Assembly (NCBI GenBank): GCA_914767715.1
Contig: OU612070.1
Span: forward strand, 26,834,025-26,898,024
Direction: 5' to 3'
Source: Membranipora membranacea
Lineage: Eukaryota; Bryozoa; Gymnolaemata; Cheilostomatida; Membraniporidae
DNA: 64,000 bases
The position numbers and the translations under genes were made by a program. Numbering within the stretch: position 1 is the first letter of the stretch; each line of letters starts with the position of its first letter. Positions 37,491 through 48,576 of the stretch are shown here, in pieces. The notes beneath the pieces are model-generated. The model made no database searches. It saw only the letters and a list, made by a program, of their open reading frames with translations, and was not told the DNA's origin.

Positions 37491-37737
37491 CCAGGAATAT
37501 ATACAAAATTGACATTTGTACTCACTAGATTAAAGAGAATATATTATCAATAGTAACCAGATAATAATACGCAATTCTGCTTTACCGACGATTTTGAAAA
37601 CAAGTTACTGTATAATTGTACTATTTTCTCACCTGTATCTGTCACCCAGTAGACAAAAATTCATCATGTTGATCTAATAAGCGTATCATTTTCCATCATA
37701 ATGTATAAATTTAATTACAACTGCTTAGTCTGTCGTA

Positions 37738-37744
37738 ATAAAAT
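37738..37744 (+). terminator. Possible poly(A) signal of gene A
   Basis: AATAAA occurs about 250 bp after the stop codon of transporter gene A, in the short space before the LINE-containing palindrome. No other evidence supports it. Confidence 0.3.
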
Positions 37745-37814
37745 CTCATTTTTAAAACATTCATTCCTTTCTATCAATCCAGGTGCTTCACAGCAAAATT
37801 TCAATAATATATAT

Positions 37815-38112
37815 ATCGGTGTTGCGTACGAGATCACTGACAGAATTCTTGATCTATCAAATGTGACCAGACTAGATGTTGAGACCCCAACCTTACAAAA
37901 ATTACATTACAAAAATGTATATGGCAGCCATCTTAATGTAACCACGTTTGCTAATATATATATATATATATATATAAGCAAATGTGGTTACATTAAGATT
38001 GCTGCCATATACATTTTTGTAATGTAATTTTTGTAAGGTTGGGGTCTCAACGTCTAGTCTGGTCACATTTGATAGATCAAGAATTCTGTCAGTGATCTCG
38101 TACGCAACACCG
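37815..38112. repeat. Large palindrome, arms about 140 bp, loop 18 bp of TA
   Basis: The left arm starts GGTGTTGCGTACGAGATCAC near 37,819 and the right arm ends with its reverse complement near 38,112. Agreement over about 137 bp is close to perfect, around a (TA)n loop at 37,954-37,972. The right arm continues without a break into a LINE fragment, so the left arm is an inverted copy of the upstream part of that fragment. Confidence 0.9.
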
Positions 38113-38300
38113 AGTTGGTTCTCATATTTATCGAAAGGGGACAAGGAGATTCTTGAAAGACTACAGAAGTTATGCCTCAAGGTTATTTTCCCATGGTTAG
38201 AACATTATGATGAGCATCTTGCAGCATTAAATTTAACAGAACTAAGTGTTTATCTGGACATATGCTGCCTAAAGTATGTCAATAATGAGAGAAAGAACAC
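38040..38300 (+). mobile_element. LINE ORF2 C-terminal fragment
   Basis: The frame reads SVISYATPSWFSYLSKGDKE, ILERLQKLCLKVIFPWL and LAALNLTELSVYLD. This is the CR1/L2-like pattern following the reverse-transcriptase thumb: Y-x-P-W, then ERLQK-CLK-I, then L--L-L---Y. Its 5' end lies in the palindrome arm. It is not followed by a clear ORF end, so it is broken on both sides. Confidence 0.75.
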
Positions 38301-38899
38301 CAGCCACCAACAACACCATCATCTGCATCACCTAGCAACAAATGACAGGCACTATCATAAAACCACGACCCTCCCTAAATCCAACACCGCTCTTTGCAGA
38401 AAAAGCCTTTTTATAAATTTTTATATGTCCGTGAATAGAGTCATACAGCAATAGTGAAATATACACATATATATATGTGTATATATCTAACAATTTTTGA
38501 GAATGCAAAACAACTGGAGGCTCTACCACCAATTAAAACACATAGTAATTCAACAGACATCAGACTGTGTGTGCTTAGAAAATAAATGTAGATAACTATT
38601 CTCAACCCATGCCTTTCATTTGTTATGACGGAATTTAAAAGAGTCAGGTATAATCATTAAATATTTTGATCATGTTATTGTTATTATTATTGAGCTGTTG
38701 TCACTGTTCTCAGCTTAATTAAAAAAATTTCCGAAGACATTATCACGTTATCATTTTTTCCCTTTCTTTTTTTCATAACATTGGTAGTAAATTCCTTGGC
38801 ACGTTATGTAAAACATTGGCCCAGGATCATATATTGTAGCAAATAAAAAGTGTATATATATTTGATTTTGTGATGATCATCAAGCAGAGGTAAGAGGGC

Positions 38900-40230
38900 T
38901 TAGTTGTGTTTAGTTAATAGTTAAAAGTTTTAATGTTTTTGGATACATTCTCATAAAATGGCCTATTGTTGGGAGTTATTATTTCTGGAACCATGGTATG
39001 AAATTATGAAAGAAATGATATCTTCCAATAATTTGCTAGCTAAATTGCTTGAAATTAAAGGTAGGAAATGGGGATGCAAGGAGGGCGAACAGCTTGACAA
39101 ATATTTGATTAAGACAGATGAGGTATAAAATATTACTTTGATAAACCAATGGCAGAGTAGTGAGCTAATAATCATGTCGTTTAGAGTGATAAATAAGATT
39201 AGATAACATTTATTATGAATATGGCGTCTTCCATTTTTTTTTTTCCATTGTTTTGGCATATTTGGAAGAACATCGTTTTTAAGGTGAAGACTGTTGTCAA
39301 TAAATGTATAAAAAACCTGTTATAATAAATCTAGAGTGGAAATTCACGCCATGGCATAAAGTATAAATTTTGTGAAATCTTAAGGAATAAATTTGGGAAC
39401 CTAAGCACTATGCAGTAAGTACTAAAGTAAGCTTTAATAAACACAAGCCAAATTTCAACAATAAAATTCACGAATGCCAGTATTCATCATTCCTGATACT
39501 TTGTCGCAAGAACGGTACCAGCTCACACAATATTTATTTGGTAAAATCATGGTGCAAATATGAAATGCAAACAGACTTTTGCACTGCATATCAGTTTATC
39601 CCAAAATCGCACTCAACTTTTAAGGTACTCTAAGAAAACTGCCAGGCAGACCCAAACCTTCTTGGCATTTTATGCTTGCAAATTGGTTAACCAAAGCACT
39701 TCCAGTAAAAAAAATCAACACTTTGTTCACCTAAAATACTAATAGACCATGTGATAGCATATTTGGGGATATGTAAAAAGTGACACAACATTTCGGAAAA
39801 TGATATATGAGCGAAATGTTTCTGAAAGATTGTATTTGTATTAATCAACAACATGTTTGGATCAAAAAGCAGCACCACTATTGAGGTTATTCCAGAAACA
39901 TAATCATCACATTAGGAATGTCTTATCTAGAATGATTTCTGAGGATAACAAAAAATATTTCTAATACTGCAAATATTTTCTGTTATAAGCGAGCGGTGTT
40001 TACAATTACTAACACACTTTTTGATGATACCATCATTTTACAAGTTTCACACAAGACATGCATTTCACACACTCAACTTACCAGATCTATGATACATTCA
40101 AATACCAAAATAATTATAAAAATGACCACTGCCAAACGTAAATGTTTGCAGATAAGTTAGATTAACGACCACAGACAATAATGTAAGTGTTCCATATGAT
40201 AAGCACATCTTTGACATAGTCTGATCATCT
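38900..40230. pseudogene. Relic resembling intron 2 of transporter gene B, without exons
   Basis: Several stretches match the second intron of gene B (about 42,150-43,240) in the same order and orientation. Examples are CAGCTTGACAAATATTTGAT against CAGCTCAACTAATGTTTGAT; ATTTGGGGATATGTAAAAAG followed by TGACACAA in both; and GTGTTCCATATGATAAGC against GTGTTCCATATGGTAAGC. No transporter exon lies on either side of this block. I infer the remains of a further transporter copy whose exons were deleted, or a duplication that began and ended inside the intron. Confidence 0.6.
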
Positions 40231-40354
40231 AGAATCTAGACTAGATCATGTATGCCCAAACTTTCAATGGGATTGGCCACTTAACTTTGGCGTTCATAAG
40301 AAGTAGCCTTTTTTTGGATCGCTATTAAAGGTTGCCATTGAGACATTTCCAGAC

Positions 40355-40382
40355 TATAGATAACCATCAATGGTTATCTATA
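40355..40382. repeat. Short perfect palindrome
   Basis: TATAGATAACCAT, two bases, then ATGGTTATCTATA. It lies about 500 bp upstream of the gene B start. It could be a protein-binding site or a chance hairpin. Confidence 0.6.
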
Positions 40383-40777
40383 AATGGGAGGACATTTCTT
40401 CTTTGGGCCCACCCCGAGGAAAATCTGAAATAATACTGGCATTCTAGGTCGCTTCAGATCACTTGAATATGAATCTAGCCAAACTGAATACAAAGCTGGT
40501 CACAAAGGATACTGTAACCATTATGAGAGGTGAATTTCTTGTACTTAAAGAAATAATGTATGTAAATGGAGTTGATTATGTTTAGTGTCATTCAAAGTCA
40601 GATACCAGACAACAAGTTCCATGTTCTAGGCAACATTCAGGCCACTAGCAGAGTTCTGACAATGTGCTGAGTCTGATGTTCTGCAGAGTTCCAAGTTCCG
40701 CATGAATTTATTATTTTCAATATAGTACTTCATAAAAATTCCACTGCCACAGTAATAAATCACACTGCGCTCTTGTG

Positions 40778-40832
40778 ATTGGCCGAGATACTATTTTACG
40801 ATAGATATAAGTCAACAAAGTCCTCTAAGTAC
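40778..40832 (+). promoter_or_regulatory. Likely core promoter of transporter gene B
   Basis: TTGTGATTGGCC (inverted CCAAT) at 40774-40785, GATATAAG at 40804-40811 and CTCTAAGTAC at 40823-40832 precede the start codon at 40880 by about 50-100 bp. The order and spacing match gene A. Confidence 0.5.
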
Positions 40833-40879
40833 ATCTCATTTGTCAACAAACCATCCCCTGGATCCTTGTTTAGTTTAAA

Positions 40880-43800
40880 ATGATGGAGAAAGATGGAGCT
40901 TATTCTTGGCTGGTACTGGTGACTATCCTGATCAATACGATTTTTGTCCCAGGCTATGCCATGAGTAGTGTGGGAGTGCTCGCTGAAGTTTACCCGGAGC
41001 TGCTGGGCTTGGAATCATCGCAGACTAATATAGTTGGTGCCACACTCATTGCAGTGATACTCTTCTCTGGTAAGCGGCACTTAACAAAACAATTTCAATC
41101 TACTATATCACTGTGGGAGGGGGCGGCTGTCACCCTCGACAATGCGTCAACTTCAATCAAGCTGGCTTGTAATTGTTCAGGCTAGGAAAATTATGGTGAT
41201 ACGTTTATATTATTCAACAATATTTCTGCATCCAAACTCGGTCTGTCAAGTTAAATAACCCATATTTGACATATAACTTGGCAGTTAAACCACTGCTGCC
41301 ACAGCTGGGCTTTGCCCATTAGAGCCACCAGTCAAAAGTTTAAATAGAGAGTTGTGGTATCAAAAGATCTAGCCAGTAGCTTTGCATGGAGTTATATGAG
41401 CTCTCAAAATGAAGGGAGTATCTTCTTCCCCAGCCATCCGCCATTAGTGATGACAAAAGTTGACCCTGACTAATCAGGTGCCTTTAAAATCTAGCTGAGA
41501 TCTAACACTTTTATTAATGTTGGATCTCGGCTAGATTTTAAAGGCACCTGATCGCCCTGCAGTGTCAGCAGTGGTTGTTTTAGTCTGTGCTGTATTTGAT
41601 TCTCATTTATGTCCTTTTTTAGCGTTATTAAACACACTACTGCTATCAGTAGTGGGTTGTAGAGTTCTGTCAGCTATCGGCTGTCCTCTGTTTATAATAG
41701 GGGCCGTCACTTCAGCCTTCTCTACACAGCTATGGCATCTTATTGTGGGACTCAGTATAATCGGTGGTGAGTACAATCAATATACCATAGAAAGTGAGCA
41801 ACTTGTATTGATTGATTGATTGATCATTGATGAGTACTTTATTATCGATCAAAATACATTTGCAAATTGAAATAAAACAGGATTTGGTCACATCATCGGT
41901 TACAGAGTCTATATATAACTGCCATATTTAATGAAAAGGCATTTAGCTGCAGTGGCAGTAGTGTGCTTTATGATTTTGGATTTATTGCTCACTAGTCTCT
42001 TAGGTCTGCAGTTCTGGTTTTCAGATCAAGTTGGCAGGACGTTGCTATGAAGCGAGTCTTTCTTCTGGCAGTATATGATTTGTTGACATTTTTGATCGGT
42101 CATTGACATATCTTTAAATCCTTTTCAAACAGGATCTTGTGCAAGGTGACACCATTTTGTATTACTCTAATTCATGGTATTATTTGTGCAAACTAAGGTG
42201 CTTCAGGTTGTTCTATCAGCCACATCTAGCCTGGGAGTCTTTGAAATTTGAGGTAGAAAAACAGGGATGAAGGGAGGGTAAACAGCTCAACTAATGTTTG
42301 ATTCGAACAAGTGAGGAAAACATACTATTTCTATCAAAGCCAATAGCAGAGTTCTGATGATCACCTGTTTTTACAAATTAGTAAAGATTTATTAGAACAT
42401 AAATCATTAAAACAATGTTTTTGATTGGAGTTGTTTAAAATTTACTGGCAGTTAATATGAATACAAATTGGCAATTAATGCTGTGGCGTAAGGCAAAACT
42501 TTTTGAGATTTAATGTGAAATTTGAAGCAAACACTGTTGCAGCTTTTCCAACAAGTTTAAGGTTTCCATGCTGGGCAGAACCAAACCTTGTCGGAAATAT
42601 CTGCTTTCAAATCGGGTTACCAAAACACATTCTGGTGAGAACATCAATTTTTTTTGTCCGAAAGTAATAATAGTTCATTTGACATAACATTTGGGGATAT
42701 GTAAAAAGTGACACAAAAACATTTACCTGTCATGATTAATTCTGAGAGTGATATATGAGCTATATATTATTGTAAGTTTGAAATAACCAACAATAACATG
42801 TTTGGATTTAAAAGCACCACCAGAAACATAATCATTAATTTAGGAATGTCTAAATCTAGAATTATGAATTCTGAGGACAATGAACACAAACTTCCCTGAA
42901 TGTAATTGTGAGAGTTAAATCAATCCAAAACAGAGTATCTAGTATCCCATCACATTTCAAAATTCACTGTCGTCTAACCTTTCTAAAAAGCTATGATAAC
43001 TCCTACATAGTTAACCATGTTGTTTGAAACAATTATGATTTGGGGGAAATCTTGCATTGCCCTAAGACAGAGAATACTGTATATCTGTTTTTTATGCAGC
43101 TGCCTGATATTACTTGGAAGTCAGGACTATTAAAAAAGAAATGATTGCTTGCAAGTTAGAATGACAACCAAAGGTAATATCATAAAATGTATGTGTTCCA
43201 TATGGTAAGCCATGTCCTTCAAGATGTGACCACAAACATACCCTAGGTGCAAGATGGTCAACAAACTATAGCCACTGATAACAAAATCACACAGAAGATA
43301 CTATATCATTAACTTGGCTCGATAAAGTTACAATATATTTATGTTTCAGGGGTCGGTGCCAGTATGAACTATATAGCCGCCATAGGTGTTGTGCCTCATT
43401 ACTTTGAGAGAAGAAAAGCAGCAGCATACGCAGCCACAGGCTTTGGTCCAGGGGTTGGTATGGTAGCCCTCCCTTATATTATCACGACACTTCTGCAGAA
43501 CTATGGTTATAAGATGACAATGTTATACCTATCCCCTGTGTCCTTGATTTCTGTTTCTGCACCCATAGTATTTAAACCTCAAATAGAGCTTCCGAAGCCT
43601 GATTCAGCAATCAAAGTTATTAAAAGTTTTGTAAGTCCATTAAAACTATATGTCACACCATATTATTTGATAAATGCTTATTTTTGGAGTGGATCCAATA
43701 CTGCAGTTAGCATTATACTTTTTACCTACATTGTTAAAAATTCTACAGTTTCGGTTGCAACTCTTTCACTCAGCCTTTTTGGATGGGGATTTCTCGCGGG

Positions 43801-44347
43801 ATCAGTTATATTTATGGTGTATCTCATGAAGTTCAAGTTAAATCACTATGTTTCACAGATTTGTGTAAATCTTTTATTCGCATTGGTGGGTTTCATATTT
43901 GCCTTCATAAGGAATGACATGGTGTATTATATATGCACATTTTTCGTTGGTATGGCCTATGGAATGGTGGTTTCTAATATGGCATGCCTCTCGTCCCACT
44001 TGTACACTAAACACAATGTGGAGAGTGCCTTTGGTTTCCTCGAGGCTGTTAGCGGGATTTCAGGGCTGACTGTTCCTGTAACTACGGGCCTTGTACAGGA
44101 CTCATATGGTGATACAGCTGGATGGTGCTATATTGGTGCTCACGGTGTATTGGCTGCCCTTATACTTATTCTACCTGCTCTTTTCCGCCCGGGTTTGTTG
44201 AAGCCCGTGGAGGATAACTCGGACCAACCTGTAGACAGTCCTGTTGAAGAGAAATCAGATGCTGATGCTACTGATGAAGGCAAGTCGTCGAGAGACAATG
44301 AAGCATATATAAATGATAAACACGCAAATCAGCCAACAAAATGTTAG
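40880..44347 (+). CDS. Monocarboxylate-transporter-like (SLC16/MFS) protein B, 3 exons
   Basis: The exons are 40880-41069, 41623-41766 and 43350-44347, giving 443 residues. It is a close paralogue of protein A: the same start (MEKDGAYSW), the same SLC16 motif HYFERRKAAAYAATGFGPGV, identical exon-2 length, and long runs of identical nucleotides in exons 2 and 3. Divergence is highest in the polar tail (ends QPTKC) and in the loop after VFKPQIE. An alternative start one codon later (MEKDG) would match protein A exactly. Intron 1 contains a 34-bp hairpin. A likely poly(A) signal AATAAA lies at 44,498. It is probably an integral plasma-membrane carrier. The substrate is unknown. Confidence 0.88.
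41473..41552. repeat. Hairpin, 34-bp arms, in intron 1 of gene B
   Basis: ATCAGGTGCCTTTAAAATCT, then AGCTGAGATCTAACA, is mirrored at 41,519-41,552 with two G-T-type differences and an 11-base loop. It may be a tiny foldback insertion. Gene A intron 1 lacks it. Confidence 0.75.
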
Positions 44348-44494
44348 CCGTGAATTCCGGAAACTGGCACTTCGGGATTGCCTGGGAATTCGCGAATTGC
44401 AGACAATGCAGGCTTATGGTGTCAACTACTGCAAAACATTATTCAAATATATGTTTCTATTTTTTGTTTTAGTTATATGGAAGCAAAATTAAAC

Positions 44495-44505
44495 AAAATA
44501 AAATG
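44495..44505 (+). terminator. Likely poly(A) signal of gene B
   Basis: AATAAAAT occurs about 150 bp after the stop codon at 44,345-44,347, in AT-rich sequence, before the LINE fragment on the other strand. Confidence 0.45.
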
Positions 44506-44577
44506 ACAAACTATATAAACCCGCAATTTTATTATTCATGACCAGACAGTAGTGTTCAAATTTAGAGAGGGCATATA

Positions 44578-44832
44578 CTAATGGCAGTCTATCAGTTCCG
44601 ATGATGACTTCTGCCTCTGAATCATTTTGCGCCAACTCGCTCTGTTTTTAGTCAACGTCTGCCAACCATTTGTTGGTATGTCGAGATCTTTGAGACCCTT
44701 CTTGACGGTACCCTTGTATCGCAGCTTTGGTCGACCTCTGCTACAAAATCCGTCTTTCAGTTGAGAGAAGAGTATTTGCTTTGGTAACCGGTTGTCATTT
44801 TGCCTCGAGGTAAATATGTAGTCAGCAAACAA
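44578..44832 (-). mobile_element. LINE ORF2 C-terminal fragment (RTE/craniofacial-development-2-like end)
   Basis: Minus-strand frame with NRLPKQILFSQLKDGFCSRG, RPKLRYKGTVKKGLKDLDI and NRASWRKMI. The block RLPKQ-L---L--G--SRGRPKLRYKD--K--LK-L-I is a familiar C-terminal end of endonuclease-reverse transcriptase proteins of non-LTR elements. The rest of the element is missing. Confidence 0.7.
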
Positions 44833-44919
44833 TACAACTTATAAGGGCGCATCACCATAAACCTCACTGCCTAAGATTGGTACGATCAAACCCTTCGAAA
44901 TTTCATTATCAAATCCTAG

Positions 44920-45400
44920 TCTAAAACTAGAGTCAAGAACCTGCAACAGAGTGAGATCAGCTACATGGCCTTAAATAAGGTGATAAGCAAATATTTTTAT
45001 TGACCAACTGTGTTTATCACAAGTATACATACTTTTATCCCTGTTGCCATATTTGATCCTTCTCGAATAATCGTTGGTTAATCTCACAATAGTATGAATT
45101 ATCGAGTCTGCACCGTGACAAAAAGGCATTCAGCATAGAGAAAAATTGGGAAATTTTTCAATCAGTGATGAGGAGATTTTATAGGGGGGAAATCACATTG
45201 TAGACTAAAGAGAATTTACCGGGTAGATTACAGGGACAGATATCAAATGGCCCTGCTAGTTTGTGTTCTATTTAGTCTCACACAGTTTAAATTCGACAAT
45301 TTTATTAGCCCTATAGAGACATTACACAGGATAGTGGTGTTAGGTCAGAAAGTTATAATTTTAGATTAAAATATTATCATTATTCTGTAGAATGTATAAT
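44920..45400. pseudogene. Relic of the upstream region of a gene-C-like transporter copy
   Basis: ACTAGAGTCAAGAACCTGC, ACATGGCCTTAAATAAGGTG, AAGCAAATATTTTTATT and GTGTTCTATTTAGTCTCACA match, in order and orientation, positions 51,625-52,090 upstream of gene C. No transporter exon was found next to this copy. It may mark a lost minus-strand transporter gene, or a segmental copy of intergenic DNA. Confidence 0.55.
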
Positions 45401-48400
45401 AAACTATTTTTTAGGCTTTATCGAATCCAAGAGTGTGCTTATAACCGAGGGAGAAAAGGTTTTTTAAAAAATAGTGTTCTTTATTACAGGCACTCTGTAT
45501 AGATTTAAGTCAGATTGGTTCTAACGGATATTGCTTCATTTTGAGACCATTGGAGATCATGAACACTAAATAAACAGCACTAAATAGAAGATAAGCAAAT
45601 GAATGAAAAATGTATGCATGTGTGGGCAACAAGTCCAATACAATACAATTAAACAATAATGCCAATCTTATTATTACAAATATAATACATAAACAATAAT
45701 ACACATGTCTTACTACATTACAAATTAATTATTTACACATTCAAAAACTGCATCTTAGGTACTTAGACCTGAGTATGTTTTTCGAAATCTAGAAGATAAT
45801 TGATTCTATATTGGGAGTCAAGCTGCAGCTGCAGCTGTCTCGAGTTTGAGTTGTGCGTACTACATCTACAACACAAACACATCATAACACTGATGGCAGC
45901 ATCAATCGGCTACAAAGCAGCATCATTTCAATATTCAGTGTAGCTTTAAATGGAGGAAGAAAAACGTATATATAAACACCTATCATGTCTGAAATAACAT
46001 ACCATCCAGAAAATATAGAAATCCATATATGTGTATAATACTCGGTTCGCATAAATTATAAATTCTATCTCCAAAACCATGGTGAACTGAACTGTCTAAA
46101 AGCCCAGACTGAAGCTGATCATAGCAAAATTGTAACTGAATTAAAGCTAACAAGATAAATAGCCATGTGAGCACTCGTACACAGCTATTGATTACAATGA
46201 GGCGAAAGCTAATCAGCAAGAGTGTTGTTATAAGTAATTATCAATTTTCTTAGAGTATTATTTAAAATTTATTCAACTCGCTTTGCCAGTTACCTATACT
46301 AGGCCTGTGTGTGATTCTTGCATCTTGGTTTAATATACATTCATTTAGGTAATGTTGTGCCGACTCATAAGCTAGTCGGTACAGACAGAGAGGAGAATCT
46401 GGCTCTGCTATTTTCAGTTTATACTGGCGTTCCTGAAATGTTCCATGTCCGCTCAGTGGAGCACATAATTAGCCTATTACATCTCTAAATAACATTGAAA
46501 TTATAGGTTTTGTAGATAATAATGCAGGGTGATCATCTTCAAGGTGGATCGGACCGTAAGTCTGCTGTCGAGAAAATGTTAGCGAGCTTTTTCAGCAATA
46601 ATGAGTAGATATGCTTTTTAATGAGAGACGCAAGAGTAAGAGAGTAAGAGTCTGATGGTTTGAGTGGTGACATATCTATGGATCTCTTGTATTTAATTTT
46701 TCCACACCTGAGAATAGGAGTTTCCCTAACATTTTTTTTTTATGTTAAAGAGGTGAAATATTTTTGGTTAATAGCCGTCTTCTAAGATTAGGATTGATTA
46801 GATTGATTTGTTCTTTAAGTATTGTGCTGGTAATAATTGACTAGCGGCATGGAGGTATTGGCTGAGAGGGTTCAATGGTGTATCTAAGATGGGAAAATTT
46901 CCAGCTTATTGCACAATGAGAATAAGAGCATAGGAAGGAAGTGGTTATCAAAAGTATCTTAAAGGCAAAAGGCAGGTATAAAAGGCCCAGTCAACATAAA
47001 TCGGCATCTTATTCAAATTGGTTAACAGCATCTGTGAAGTCTTCCAACCCTATTAGGGGTATAGAGTGTTTGACAAAAAGCCTTTATAATAGTAAGGGTA
47101 TGTGGAGTATTCGTAACATAAGGTTTGTTGTCATGTTGTTGTACATGCAGCTTAGAGTTGTCTTCTCTGTTCATACTACTTAGATACTATCATTATATCC
47201 TAAATATAACAGAGACTGACTCAACCTGTGACCTTGATAAGAGTACATACTGAATTCCATGGTGAATTGACTGCTTTGTTGTATCTAGCCAACCTGTATA
47301 GAACTCCACTTCACATGATGTCACAAGTGTGATGTTGGGTATTCCTATCATAAGGTTTTTTCTCATGTGATTGTATATGCCCTTGCTAGGACAGGAACTG
47401 AAATATTATCTAGACTCCCGAATTAAAAATCACATTAAGAATAAAATAATGCGGATATACACAGACAATGACCATTTTATACAGGATTACCTAGAACAAT
47501 GCCTTTCAGGTCGGCTCAGAGGCCTGGGGAAAGTCTTTTGAGACACGTGTGCATCTATATTTACAATACTTTTTTCAAACTTACTTTTGCATGCAAAGCA
47601 ACTTCACTATTTTTTACAAGCAGAGCCTACCAGCAACATATTTCTTGAAACTTTTATAGTAAGTGATAGTAATACAACCAATCATTCAGACGTGCCTCCG
47701 GTTGAGATTCTTGTCTTCTGCTATTATTTTGAGTTGTAGTCTCAGATTATGTCAGAGTTAAAATAAATGCATTACTGACTGTCAACTCCCCTACCAAACA
47801 CTCGCTTGGAACAAATCTCCCACCTGGATTAAAATTTACCCACTACCCCACTCAATAAAATCTTGTTTACAGGCAAGTTTGATAAGGTATTAGAGTATGA
47901 TCAATGAGACACAATTAATCTGTTACAAGTTCAAAAGGGAAACATTTTTTTTTGTATTTAATGACTACTTTGGAAGGAGTTAACAAGAGTATTTACATTC
48001 ATTCGAGTTGCTAGAATATCAAATATCAAGTATTTTTTGTTGTTTCTGATTGGGTTCTCATTCTCATCACATTTTCACTCAAATTCGAGGTGCGACCCCT
48101 AACTAACTAACTCTCTAATTACCTGACTAACAAACTGAATTTAACATCCACTAATGGTGAAAGAATAATTATAATCAAGTGTGTGCTGATGTATCCTGAT
48201 AGTACTCAATTCAGCCAATATAATATTTATTTATTGAGGTTTTCTAAAAGTTTATAATTAAAGCAAATTTAAAATCACTTGTTGACCTCAGATACATTAA
48301 CAAAGATATAAAAAATGACTTGAGCAAAAAGATATAAGTGGTAGGGTGTTACGTACTATACAGTGAGTAGGATAATGAAAGCATGGTATCATAAATTACG

Positions 48401-48570
48401 TGAAAAAATGAAAAAGGAAAAGAAGAAGAAGCAGAGAATGGCAAACAAAAATACAAGTTAACAACATTAGGTAATACAAAGGGTTTCAAACAAACTTTTT
48501 TATTTGCTCTTCTAAAGGCAGACATAATAGAGTGAGGTTGGCAACTCATTAAAAACAATATTAGATGATT
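45400..48570. other. No recognisable gene; one repeat fragment
   Basis: AT-rich intergenic sequence between genes B and C. Near 46,972, GGTATAAAAGGCCCAGTCAA resembles the start of the insertion at 59,490 (GGTATATAAGGGCCAGTCAA), so a copy of that repeat lies here. Short direct repeats occur at 47,117 and 47,343. A likely gene C poly(A) signal on the minus strand (TTTATT as read on plus) lies at about 48,498-48,504. Confidence 0.5.
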
Positions 48571-48576
48571 GATGAC

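Noticed and set aside
42890-43020. Possible LINE fragment in intron 2 of gene B
   Set aside because: Only a short frame with vague similarity; stops and lack of a second motif make it unsupported.
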